From Microbacterium sp. H83 (GTDB lineage Bacteria > Actinomycetota > Actinomycetes > Actinomycetales > Microbacteriaceae), in contig NZ_LWCU01000001.1 of the NCBI RefSeq assembly GCF_001650405.1, forward strand, positions 233,938 to 297,937: a DNA stretch of 64,000 nucleotides, written 5' to 3'. Both the position numbers and the translations under genes were made by a program. The notes under the pieces were generated by a model. It saw nothing but the letters and a program-made list of their open reading frames with translations. It was not told the origin of the DNA and searched no databases. Shown one piece after another: positions 25,133-32,944 of this stretch (position 1 is its first letter; every line of letters starts with the position of its first letter).

Positions 25133-26341
25133 ATGGACTGGCAGACGACCTCGGAGGACACGGTGCCGTCGGCACCCGTGACGGAGGCCGACGTCCGGCT
25201 GCTCCGTGCCCGGCCGCCCGCGACCGGAGCGTGGCGCGACGGCGACGCGGTCGGCGGACGTCGCTTCGCCTCGTTCGGCGCGTTCCGGACCGAGAGCGGC
25301 GCCGAGCTGCCCGGCATCCGCCTCGCGTACGAGTCCTGGGGAGAGCTGAACTCCGCTCGGGACAACGCCGTGCTCGTGCTGCACGCACTGACGGGCGACA
25401 GCCATGTGCGCGGCGACGCCGGCGCCGGCCACCCGACCGCAGGCTGGTGGGAGGACGTCACCGGACCCGGCGCTCCGCTCGACACCGATCGCTGGTTCGT
25501 GATCGCCCCGAACATGCTGGGCGGATGCCAGGGGTCCACCGGTCCCGCGAGCATCGCCCCGTCCGGCTACGAGTGGGCCTCCCGCTTCCCGTACCTGACC
25601 ATCCGCGATCAGGTCGCCGCGCAGGTGCGCCTCGCCGACGCGCTGGGCATCGACAGGTGGGCCGCCGTCGTGGGCGGATCGATGGGCGGCATGCACGCCC
25701 TGGAGTGGGCGGTGTCGCACCCCGACCGCGTCGAGCGCCTCGCCGTGCTCTCCTCCCCTCCCGTGACGACCGCGGACCAGATCGCACTGAACACCGTGCA
25801 GCTCGAGACGATCCGCATGGATCCGCGTTTCCAGGGCGGCGAGTACTACGACCTGGGCGACGGAGACGGACCCCACCGCGGTCTGGCCCTCGCCCGCCGC
25901 ATGGCTCTGCTGAACTACCGCAGCCCGATCGAGCTCAACCACAGATTCCAGCGCTCGTGGCAGTCGACCGTGTCGCCGCTCGGCCATGGCGGGCGGTTCG
26001 CGGTCGAGTCGTACCTCGACTTCCACGGCAACAAGTTCACCCGGCGCTTCGATGCGAACAGCTACATCACGCTGGTCGAGGCCATGAACTCGCACGACGT
26101 CGGGCGCGACCGCGGCGGTGTCGAGGAGGCGCTGGCCTCGGTGTCCGCCACGACGCTCGTGCTCGGCATCGACAGCGATCGCCTGTTCCCCGTCGACGGT
26201 CAGCACCGGATCGCGCACGGCATCCCGCACACGCTGGACGGCGATGAGGCGATCGTCCTGCACAGCGACTTCGGGCATGACGGCTTCCTCATCGAGACCG
26301 ACGCCGTCGGCCGGCACCTGCGACGGCTGCTCGCGGCCTAG
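25133..26341 (+). CDS. metX: Homoserine O-acetyltransferase MetX
   Basis: 402-aa alpha/beta-hydrolase-fold acyltransferase that makes the O-acetylhomoserine used by MetY. Conserved blocks: LAYESWGELN, VLHALTGDSHV, NMLGGCQGSTGP, nucleophile GGSMGG (Ser183), and the Asp (GIDSDRLFP) and His (DFGHDGFL) of the triad near the C-terminus. No Shine-Dalgarno; a -10-like GAGAAT sits 6 nt before the ATG. Its stop overlaps the convergent Nudix gene by 4 bp. Confidence 0.95.
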   Translation: MDWQTTSEDTVPSAPVTEADVRLLRARPPATGAWRDGDAVGGRRFASFGAFRTESGAELPGIRLAYESWGELNSARDNAVLVLHALTGDSHVRGDAGAGHPTAGWWEDVTGPGAPLDTDRWFVIAPNMLGGCQGSTGPASIAPSGYEWASRFPYLTIRDQVAAQVRLADALGIDRWAAVVGGSMGGMHALEWAVSHPDRVERLAVLSSPPVTTADQIALNTVQLETIRMDPRFQGGEYYDLGDGDGPHRGLALARRMALLNYRSPIELNHRFQRSWQSTVSPLGHGGRFAVESYLDFHGNKFTRRFDANSYITLVEAMNSHDVGRDRGGVEEALASVSATTLVLGIDSDRLFPVDGQHRIAHGIPHTLDGDEAIVLHSDFGHDGFLIETDAVGRHLRRLLAA

Positions 26342-26946
26342 TCCTCGACGAGCCGCCACGGCAGCGTCCCGGTGTGCAGTCGCATGCCCTCCCACTCGAA
26401 CACCGGCCCGGCGGGCGACGGGGTCACGCGTGTCGAGAAGAGCCCGGGGATGCCCGACGCTGCGACGGCATCGGCCACGGTGTCGAAGCGACTCAGCCGA
26501 TCGAGGGTCACCCACGTGGGCGGATACAGCGTCCAGTCCCCCGAGGCGTGCGCGGCCAGCGCGTCGGCAGGTCGGATCCACCGGGCATCGACGACCTCAT
26601 CGGGGGACGTCCGAAGCTCGGACGAGGACGTCTCGGCGATGAAGAACCAGGTGCGGATGCGCACCGGCGCCTCCGGGGGCGGCTGCCAGCGCGACAGGAC
26701 GACGGGCTCGGCGATCTCGAGCCCCACCTCTTCGCGCGTCTCCCGGATGCCGGCGCGGCGGGCGTCGTCGACCTCGCGTGCGCCGGGGCGGTGGTCGACG
26801 TCCTCGATCCGACCGCCGGGGAAGACCCAGGCGCCGGAGAAGGATCCGCGATCGGGGCGGCGCATCAGGAGCACCTCGACGCCGCGGCTGCCCGATCGGA
26901 TCACGACGACCGTGCCTGCCACCGGGATCGGGTCGTCGTCGTCCAC
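26338..26946 (-). CDS. Nudix hydrolase (NUDT19-like, interrupted Nudix box)
   Basis: 202-aa Nudix protein. The box starts AWVFPGGRIEDVDHRP and resumes at ARRAGIRETREEVGLEI, so the usual GX5EX7REUXEEXGU is stretched by an insert, as in NUDT19/NUDT7-like hydrolases acting on CoA or nucleotide derivatives. The C-terminal part (PPTWVTLDRLSRFDTVADAVA) is also of this type. GTG 26946 is preferred to GTG 26952, because TAGAGT ends exactly 6 nt before 26946 and directly abuts 26952. Converges on metX with a 4-bp overlap. Confidence 0.85.
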   Translation of the reverse strand: MDDDDPIPVAGTVVVIRSGSRGVEVLLMRRPDRGSFSGAWVFPGGRIEDVDHRPGAREVDDARRAGIRETREEVGLEIAEPVVLSRWQPPPEAPVRIRTWFFIAETSSSELRTSPDEVVDARWIRPADALAAHASGDWTLYPPTWVTLDRLSRFDTVADAVAASGIPGLFSTRVTPSPAGPVFEWEGMRLHTGTLPWRLVED

Positions 26947-26952
26947 GCTCAC

Positions 26953-26958
26953 ACTCTA
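26953..26958 (-). promoter_or_regulatory. -10 box, leaderless Nudix gene
   Basis: TAGAGT (minus strand) ending 6 nt before GTG 26946; used to choose the start. Confidence 0.55.
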
Positions 26959-27013
26959 CGGGGACCATCCGCTCGGAGGCGGGCGCCCGTCGGCGGGCCG
27001 GGCTCCGTCGACA

Positions 27014-28234
27014 TCAGGCCGGGACGAGCACGCGGCGGCGGGACTCGACGCGGTACGACACCAGGGCGATCACGAGTCCGGCGACGGCGAGCGCCGCGCC
27101 GGTCCAGGACGGCGCCGTGAAGCCCCATCCGATCGCGATCACGACGCCGCCGAGGAACGCGCCCAGGCTGTTGCCGATGTTGAGAGCCGAGTGGTTGAGC
27201 GCGGCCGCGATCGACTGGTTGTCCCCCGCGACATCCATGAGGCGGGTCTGGATCGTCGGGCTCAGGACCGAGGACACGAACCCGACCACCACCACGAGGA
27301 TGCACAGGGTGACGATCCAGAACGACAGCGCCGCGAGCAGGCCGAGCACCGCCGCCAGCGTGGCGAGGCCGACCAGGAGTGTGCGTCGCAGGTCGATGTC
27401 CGCCAGGTGCCCGCCCACGAGGTTGCCGGCCGTCATCCCGAGTCCCATCAGGACCAGCACGATCGGCACCACCCACTCCGGCGAGCCGGCGACGTCCGTC
27501 ACCAGCGGCGCGATGTAGCTGTAGACGGCGAAGAAGCCGCCGAACCCGATCGATCCGATCCCGAGCGCGAACCACACCTGCGGGATGCGGAACACGCCGA
27601 GCTCCTGCCGCATGGTACGCCCCGGCGATCCGGGATGCCGGGGGACGAAGAACGCGATGGAGAGCGTGGCCAGCGCGAAGACGAGAGCCACGACGGCGAA
27701 GGCGACCCGCCACCCCCACTGCTGCCCGAGGAAGGTTCCGAGCGGGACGCCCACCACGTTGGCGACGGTCAGACCGGTGAGGATGAAGGCGACGCCCTTT
27801 GCGCGATTGCCCGGGCCCATCACGTCGGCGGCCACGAGGGCGCCGATGCCGAAGTAGGCGCCGTGCGGGAGTCCCGCGAGGAGGCGGGACACGCCGACCA
27901 GCTCGAAGGTCGGCAGCACGACCGTGAGCGCATTGAAGACCGTGAGCGCCAGGGCGAGGCCGATCATCACGCGGTGCCGCGGAAAGCGCGCGACGAAGCC
28001 GGCGATCGTCGGCGCGCCGATCACGACGCCGAGCGCGTAGAGCGAGATCAGCCATCCCGCCTGGCTCAGCGCGTCTTCAGGGCTGGACGCCCATTGGGTC
28101 GGGAGCAGCTCGGCGGCGATGTTGGGCAGCAGGCCCATGATCACGAACTCGGTCATGCCGATGCCGAAGCTGCCTATGGCGAGGGAGAGGAGCGCCCACT
28201 TCGCCGCACCCCTCGATTCAGTCGAGGGATTCAC
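27014..28234 (-). CDS. MFS transporter, DHA1 family (AraJ-like)
   Basis: 406-aa, 12-TM major facilitator. TM1 WALLSLAIGSFGIGMTEFVIMGLLPNIAAEL is the classic opening of AraJ/YdhP-type DHA1 efflux proteins; motif A region APTIAGFVARFPRHRVMIG; GLPHGAYFGIGALVAADVM is also characteristic. Substrate unknown, export of sugars or drugs inferred. Leaderless-type start: TAGGCT 6 nt before GTG 28234. Confidence 0.9.
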   Translation of the reverse strand: MNPSTESRGAAKWALLSLAIGSFGIGMTEFVIMGLLPNIAAELLPTQWASSPEDALSQAGWLISLYALGVVIGAPTIAGFVARFPRHRVMIGLALALTVFNALTVVLPTFELVGVSRLLAGLPHGAYFGIGALVAADVMGPGNRAKGVAFILTGLTVANVVGVPLGTFLGQQWGWRVAFAVVALVFALATLSIAFFVPRHPGSPGRTMRQELGVFRIPQVWFALGIGSIGFGGFFAVYSYIAPLVTDVAGSPEWVVPIVLVLMGLGMTAGNLVGGHLADIDLRRTLLVGLATLAAVLGLLAALSFWIVTLCILVVVVGFVSSVLSPTIQTRLMDVAGDNQSIAAALNHSALNIGNSLGAFLGGVVIAIGWGFTAPSWTGAALAVAGLVIALVSYRVESRRRVLVPA

Positions 28235-28240
28235 CCGTAC

Positions 28241-28246
28241 AGCCTA
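28241..28246 (-). promoter_or_regulatory. -10 box, leaderless MFS gene
   Basis: TAGGCT (minus strand) ending 6 nt before GTG 28234. Confidence 0.6.
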
Positions 28247-28289
28247 CCGGCCGGACGAGGCTCGGAACGCACCCCGGACGCACTCCGGG

Positions 28290-28619
28290 TCAGTCGCCCG
28301 ACTCGTCGATCGCCGCCTCGAGCCGCTCGATCTTGGCGTCGAGCTCGCCCGAGTACCCGGGGCGGATATCCGCCTTGAGCACGAGTGAGACGCGGGATCC
28401 GAACGGCATGACGGCCTCGGTCGCACGCTTGACGACCGCCATCACCGAATCCCAGTCCGGTCCCTCGATCTCGGTGAACATGCTCGTGGTGCGGTGCGGC
28501 AGCCCGGACTCGCGGACGACGCGCACGGCCGCGGCCACCGCGTCGTGCACGGATGCGTCGGAGCGGTCGGAGCCGTCGGCGGGGGTGCCGCTCGGTGCGA
28601 CGGAGAAGGCGATCAGCAT
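28290..28619 (-). CDS. Thiamine-binding (MTH1187/YkoF-like) protein
   Basis: 109-aa ferredoxin-like-fold protein of the MTH1187/DUF77 type: AFSVAPSGT, SVHDAVAAAVRVVRESGLPHRTTSMFTEIEGPDWDSVMAVVKRA and GSRVSLVLKADIRPG. Family members bind thiamine or related compounds; no thiamine genes are adjacent. A GGGAG site precedes the ATG. It ends the transcript that begins with nnrD and the glycosyltransferase (4-bp gap to the latter). Confidence 0.85.
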   Translation of the reverse strand: MLIAFSVAPSGTPADGSDRSDASVHDAVAAAVRVVRESGLPHRTTSMFTEIEGPDWDSVMAVVKRATEAVMPFGSRVSLVLKADIRPGYSGELDAKIERLEAAIDESGD

Positions 28620-28623
28620 GGGT

Positions 28624-29862
28624 TCACTCCCGGGGGTCGGTGGTTCGGAGGACGGGCACGCGCACGAGGGCGCGGATGCCGACGACGAGCAGCACGATCA
28701 GCAGCGCGTTGCGGGCGGTGAGGACGACCACCGCGAGCGCATCCGCACGCAGCAGCGCGTCGTAGTTCAGCGGGTACACCAGGCAGGTGAGGGCGCACAG
28801 CGTCAGCACGAGGACGGCCGGCGCCGCTGCCCGCGTCCGGTCCCACACCATCCACAGCAGCGCGGGGGCGATCAGCCACGTCTGGAACTGCGGCGAGCCC
28901 ACCTTGTTGACGACGATCAGGGCGACGACGAGCGACAGCGCGAGCGGCGGGAACAGACGCGACGCGGATGCGCCGCGCATCGACCGGGAGACCCCGAGCA
29001 CGGCGATGGTCGCGACGACCACCACCATCACGGGCGTGAGCGCGGCGCCGACGGCGTCCGCGCCGGGTGCGGCGATCTGGAACGTGAGGATCTCCGTGCT
29101 GTACTCGATGCGCGCCGCGCCCATCACGGCCATCCACAGGAAGGGCGTCGCGGCGACGGCCTCGATCTGCAGGCCGCGCCCCGTCTGCTCGGTGAGGAAG
29201 CCGAAGAGCTCCGTGCCGGCTCCGAGAAGGAGCAGGGTCCCGATGATGCCCGCCGTCACGGCGGCGGCCGTGACGAGCATCCGCATCCGGTGCCTCGCGG
29301 CGACGACGGCGGCGAGCACGAGGGCTCCGGGCCAGATCTTGATCCAGGCGCCGATCGTCAGGAGAGCGGCGGCCGCGGCGGGCCGTCGCGTCAGCCACAG
29401 GCCGCCGATCACGGCCAGTGGCACCGTCACCGCGTCGATGCGGTAGAGCGCGATGGGACCCAGCAGAAGGATCGCGGCGGTCCAGAACCAGGCGGCGAGG
29501 CGGCGTGGAGACGACGGCGTCCGTGCCACGAGCACCCCGAACGCGACGGCATCCAGCACGGTCACGAGCACCGCCCAGGCGATCAGGTACGCGCCGGAAG
29601 CACCGAGAGCACCGATCAGCGGGAGGGACATCGCCTTCGCCGCCAGCATCGGGAGGAGGGCGACCTGCGGGTACACCCACGGCTCCGTGACGCCCACCAC
29701 CGCTCCCCCGGCGAGCGCGGACGTCGCCCACGGCTCGTACACCAGCACGACGTCGCCCATCGGCTGACTGGGATAGACCCAGCCGACCACGGCCGTGAGC
29801 ACGTGCACCGACAGGAAGGCGCCCCACAGGATCGCGGTGCGCAGGGTCGCGGCGCGGCTCAC
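28624..29862 (-). CDS. Polytopic membrane glycosyltransferase, GT87/DUF2029-like
   Basis: 412 aa with about ten hydrophobic segments. The first periplasmic loop GWVYPSQPMGDVVLVYEPWATSAL carries the acidic residues expected in GT-C enzymes, and IGAWIKIWPGALVLAAVV with FGFLTEQTGRGLQIEA are typical of the DUF2029/GT87 group, which uses polyprenyl-phosphate mannose to build envelope glycans. Acceptor unknown. GTG start overlaps the nnrD stop by 4 bp (GTGA), so it is coupled to nnrD although no metabolic link is evident. Confidence 0.75.
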   Translation of the reverse strand: MSRAATLRTAILWGAFLSVHVLTAVVGWVYPSQPMGDVVLVYEPWATSALAGGAVVGVTEPWVYPQVALLPMLAAKAMSLPLIGALGASGAYLIAWAVLVTVLDAVAFGVLVARTPSSPRRLAAWFWTAAILLLGPIALYRIDAVTVPLAVIGGLWLTRRPAAAAALLTIGAWIKIWPGALVLAAVVAARHRMRMLVTAAAVTAGIIGTLLLLGAGTELFGFLTEQTGRGLQIEAVAATPFLWMAVMGAARIEYSTEILTFQIAAPGADAVGAALTPVMVVVVATIAVLGVSRSMRGASASRLFPPLALSLVVALIVVNKVGSPQFQTWLIAPALLWMVWDRTRAAAPAVLVLTLCALTCLVYPLNYDALLRADALAVVVLTARNALLIVLLVVGIRALVRVPVLRTTDPRE

Positions 29863-30704
29863 GCCAGAAGGTCCGCGACCGCGCGCGGCAGCGCCTCGGC
29901 GACGTCGAGCGCGACGATCGGATGCCCGGGGCGACCGCGCTCCGGATCGACGCCCGCTGCGATCCTGCCGGCCAGGCCGTGGAGCCATGCCCCCGCCGCG
30001 GCGACCTCGGCGATCGGCGCGCCGGGATTCGCCGCGAGCAGCGCTCCCAGGACTCCGCCGAGCACGTCGCCGGTTCCGGCGGTGGCGAGCCACCCGGTGC
30101 CGCCCGACACCTGCAGCACCTCGCCGTCCGGTGAGGCGATCAGCGTGTTCGCCCCCTTCAGCAGCACCACGGTCTCGAGGGCCTCCGCGGCGCGCGCCGC
30201 CGACCACGCGCGGTCGGCGTCGACGTCGGGGCCCATCCCCGCACGGGCCTGAAGCCGCGCGAACTCCCGGAGGTGCGGCGTGAGCAGCACGGGGGCGGTC
30301 GCGGCATCCAGCGCCAGGTCCAGCGCGCCGGCATCGACGACCACCGGCTGCTCGCCGAGGAACAGGCCCCGCAGCTCCTCCTCCTCGCCCTCGGCCCGAT
30401 GCGCGGAGTCCGTCCCCGATCCGATCACCCAGGCGCCGACGCGCGCACCCTCGACGTCCGGGCTGACCACGGTCTCGGGGCGACGGGCCAGAACCGCATG
30501 GGCGGCCGGACCCTCGCCGATGTAGCGGACGAATCCGGCGCCGGCGCGCCATGCCGCCTCCACGCCGAGGACCGCCGCTCCGGGGTACGCCGGGGAACCG
30601 GTGCGCAGTCCCACGACGCCCCTCGAGTACTTGTCGTCGTCGGCGCCGGGGACGCGCACGAAGCGCGCCGTGTCGTCGCGGGTCCACTCGCGCACCTCGA
30701 ACAT
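29859..30704 (-). CDS. nnrD: ADP-dependent NAD(P)H-hydrate dehydratase NnrD
   Basis: 281-aa ribokinase-like enzyme that repairs hydrated NAD(P)H. Signature blocks: YSRGVVGLRTGSPAYPGAAVLGVEAAWRAGAGFVRYIG, VIGSGTDS, VVVDAGALDL, LLTPHLREFARL, VLLKGANTLIASPDG and the catalytic GGTGWLATAGTGDVLGG. The epimerase partner (NnrE), often fused or adjacent, is not in this window. Leaderless-type start with TAACGT 6 nt upstream. Confidence 0.92.
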   Translation of the reverse strand: MFEVREWTRDDTARFVRVPGADDDKYSRGVVGLRTGSPAYPGAAVLGVEAAWRAGAGFVRYIGEGPAAHAVLARRPETVVSPDVEGARVGAWVIGSGTDSAHRAEGEEEELRGLFLGEQPVVVDAGALDLALDAATAPVLLTPHLREFARLQARAGMGPDVDADRAWSAARAAEALETVVLLKGANTLIASPDGEVLQVSGGTGWLATAGTGDVLGGVLGALLAANPGAPIAEVAAAGAWLHGLAGRIAAGVDPERGRPGHPIVALDVAEALPRAVADLLA

Positions 30705-30710
30705 GACTCC

Positions 30711-30716
30711 ACGTTA
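30711..30716 (-). promoter_or_regulatory. -10 box, leaderless nnrD operon
   Basis: TAACGT (minus strand) ending 6 nt before the ATG at 30704. Confidence 0.55.
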
Positions 30717-30748
30717 GCGGCGCGGCCCCCGATCCCCCTGCCGCGCAC

Positions 30749-30754
30749 TACCGT
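30749..30754 (+). promoter_or_regulatory. -10 box, leaderless old yellow enzyme gene
   Basis: TACCGT ending 6 nt before GTG 30761; the region 30705-30760 thus holds two divergent leaderless promoters. Confidence 0.55.
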
Positions 30755-30760
30755 CGAAGG

Positions 30761-31828
30761 GTGAGCATCCTCTTCTCCCCCGTCACCATCCGATCGCTCG
30801 AACTCCGCAACAGGCTCTGGGTCTCGCCCATGTGCATGTACAGCGCCGTCGACGGCGTCGTGCAGGAATGGCACCACACCCACCTCGCGCAGTTCGCGTC
30901 GGGCGGCGCCGGGCTGATCGTCGCCGAGGCGACCGCGGTCGTCCCCGAGGGACGCATCTCACCGCGGGACGCCGGTCTGTGGAACGACGCCCAGCGCGAT
31001 GCCTGGGCGCCCATCGTCCGAGCGATCCATGAGCGCGGGGCGGCCGCCGGGATCCAGCTCGCGCATGCCGGTCGCAAGGCGTCGACGTGGTGGCCGTGGG
31101 CCGATGCTCGGGGATCGGTGCCCGAGGCGGACGGCGGCTGGCAGACCACGGCGCCCTCTGCCGTCGCCTTCGACGGGTTCGACGCCCCGGTCGCTCTGGA
31201 CGCCGCGGGGATCGACGCCGTGGTCGAGGGCTTCGCCGCAGCGGCTCGCCGCGCGCGGCAGGCGGGGTTCGACGTGCTGGAGATCCACGGCGCGCACGGC
31301 TACCTCCTGCATCAGTTCCTCTCCCCGCTGTCGAACCTCCGCAGCGACGAGTACGGCGGGTCGCTCGAGAACAGGGCGCGTCTGCTGCTCCGCGTGATCG
31401 ATGCGGTCCGCGGCGCCGTGGGCGAGGCCGTGCCGGTGTTCGTCCGCATCTCGGCCACCGACCACGCCGAGGGGGGATTCACCGCGGAGGAGGCGGCCGC
31501 CGTCGGCGACTGGGCCACCGCGCACGGCGCCGACCTCATCGACGTCTCGAGCGGCGGGCTCGTCGCCCACCAGCAGATCGACGTCTTCCCCGGCTATCAG
31601 GTGCCCCTCGCGGAGACCGTGCGCCAGGGCGGTCGCATCCCCACCACCGCGGTCGGACTCATCACCGCCGCAGCGCAGGCCGAGCAGGTCCTCGCGGACG
31701 GCGCCGCCGATGCGATCTTCGCGGGGCGAGAGTGGCTGCGCGATCCGCACTTCGCCCTGCGCGCCGCGCACGACCTGGGCGCGGACGTCGCCTGGCCTCC
31801 GCAGTACGAGCGGGCGCACTGGCGCTGA
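30761..31828 (+). CDS. NADH:flavin oxidoreductase, YqjM-class old yellow enzyme
   Basis: 355-aa FMN ene-reductase. YqjM-class markers are Cys25 in SPMCMYSA and a thermophilic-type N-terminus (LFSPVTIRSLELRNRLWVSPM). QLAHAGRKAST, IHGAHGYLLHQFLSPLSNLRSDEYGGSLENRARLLL (substrate His and FMN loops) and IFAGREWLRDPHFALRAA are all present. Reduces activated C=C bonds of enals, enones or maleimides; physiological substrate unknown. Followed by a strong bidirectional terminator. Confidence 0.94.
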   Translation: MSILFSPVTIRSLELRNRLWVSPMCMYSAVDGVVQEWHHTHLAQFASGGAGLIVAEATAVVPEGRISPRDAGLWNDAQRDAWAPIVRAIHERGAAAGIQLAHAGRKASTWWPWADARGSVPEADGGWQTTAPSAVAFDGFDAPVALDAAGIDAVVEGFAAAARRARQAGFDVLEIHGAHGYLLHQFLSPLSNLRSDEYGGSLENRARLLLRVIDAVRGAVGEAVPVFVRISATDHAEGGFTAEEAAAVGDWATAHGADLIDVSSGGLVAHQQIDVFPGYQVPLAETVRQGGRIPTTAVGLITAAAQAEQVLADGAADAIFAGREWLRDPHFALRAAHDLGADVAWPPQYERAHWR

Positions 31829-31833
31829 CACGA

Positions 31834-31870
31834 CGAAGCCCTCCGGTCCCTGCGGGATCGGAGGGCTTCG
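31834..31870. terminator. Bidirectional terminator between convergent genes
   Basis: Perfect 12-bp stem (31834-31845 with 31859-31870, CGAAGCCCTCCG) and 13-nt loop, between the old yellow enzyme and CNNM genes that converge on it. Confidence 0.8.
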
Positions 31871-31882
31871 CGCTGTCCGGGG

Positions 31883-32944
31883 TCAGTGACCGCGCACGCG
31901 TCTGGTCGCGTCCTGCACCTCGCCCACGAGCTCCTCGAGGATGTCCTCCAGGAAGAGCACCGCTGTCGTGTTCCCCTGTGGATCGCGCACCTTCGCCAGG
32001 TGACGTCCGGCGCGACGCATCACCGCCAGGGCGTCCTCCAGATCCGTGTCCTCCTGGACGGGCACCATGTGATGGATGCGCTTGGCGGGCAGCGGCTCGA
32101 CGAGCTTCGCTGCCGCATCGGGGCCCTCGGATGCGCGGAGGATGTCCTTCAGATGCACGTAGCCGACCGGTATCCCCTCGCCGTCGACGATCACGTAGCG
32201 CGAGAACCCGTACCGGGCGACCGCCCTCTCGATCTCGTCCGGCGTCGTCGTCTGCGGAAGCGTGACGAGATCTCCGAGCGGCACCGCGATGTCGCGGGCC
32301 TTCTTGTCGGTGAACTCCACCGCCGCGGCCACCGCGCCGACCGTGTCGGCGAGGATGCCCTCCCGACGCGACTGGTCGACGATCGTCGCCACCTCGCCCA
32401 GGGTGAACGTCGAGGCGGCCTCGTTCTTCGGCTCCACGCGGAAGAGCCGCAGGACGCCGTTGGCTGCGGCGTTGAGCACCCAGATGACCGGCATGAACGC
32501 CTTCGACACCCAGACGAGCGGCGGCGCGAGGATCAGCACGGCGCGATCCGGGACCGAGAACGCCAGGTTCTTCGGCACCATCTCGCCGAACACCACGTGC
32601 AGGAACGACACGAACAGGAGCGAGATGGTGAACGACACCGCGTCGACGACCCCCTCCGACCATCCGACCGCCTGCAGCGGTGTGGCGAGGAGGTGGTGGA
32701 TCGCCGGCTCGGAGACGTTCAGGATCAGCAGCGAGCAGATGGTGATGACGAGCTGCGACGTCGCCAGCATCAGGGTGGCGTGCTCCATCGCGTAGAGCGC
32801 GGTCTTCGCCGCGCGCGAGCCCTGCTCGGCACGCGGCTCGATCTGCGAGCGTCGCGCCGAGATCACGGCGAACTCGGCGCCGACGAAGAACGCGTTCGCG
32901 ACGAGCAGCACGACGAGCCAGGCGATTCCTGCCCAATCGTTCAT
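31883..32944 (-). CDS. CNNM/CorC-type membrane protein with CBS pair (short form)
   Basis: 353 aa. DUF21 (CNNM) membrane domain about 1-180 with NAFFVGAEFAVISARRSQIEPRAEQGS and HVVFGEMVPKNLAFSVPDRA, then two CBS domains about 200-340 (ELVTLPQTTTPDEIERAVARYGFSRYVIVD; DTDLEDALAVMRRAGRHLAKV). It stops after the CBS pair and lacks the C-terminal CorC/HlyC domain present in its upstream partner. Homologues are linked to Mg2+/Co2+ transport or efflux. Its ATG overlaps the partner gene by 4 bp, suggesting an obligate heteromeric pair (inference). Confidence 0.9.
   Translation of the reverse strand: MNDWAGIAWLVVLLVANAFFVGAEFAVISARRSQIEPRAEQGSRAAKTALYAMEHATLMLATSQLVITICSLLILNVSEPAIHHLLATPLQAVGWSEGVVDAVSFTISLLFVSFLHVVFGEMVPKNLAFSVPDRAVLILAPPLVWVSKAFMPVIWVLNAAANGVLRLFRVEPKNEAASTFTLGEVATIVDQSRREGILADTVGAVAAAVEFTDKKARDIAVPLGDLVTLPQTTTPDEIERAVARYGFSRYVIVDGEGIPVGYVHLKDILRASEGPDAAAKLVEPLPAKRIHHMVPVQEDTDLEDALAVMRRAGRHLAKVRDPQGNTTAVLFLEDILEELVGEVQDATRRVRGH

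Noticed and set aside
28273..28289. CCCGGA/TCCGGG hairpin as terminator after the thiamine-binding gene
   Set aside because: Only six base pairs and immediately adjacent to the stop codon; too weak to call.
28624..30687. 687-aa minus frame that might suggest a fusion with nnrD
   Set aside because: The upstream part is the wrong frame of nnrD; the glycosyltransferase starts cleanly at GTG 29862 overlapping the nnrD stop.
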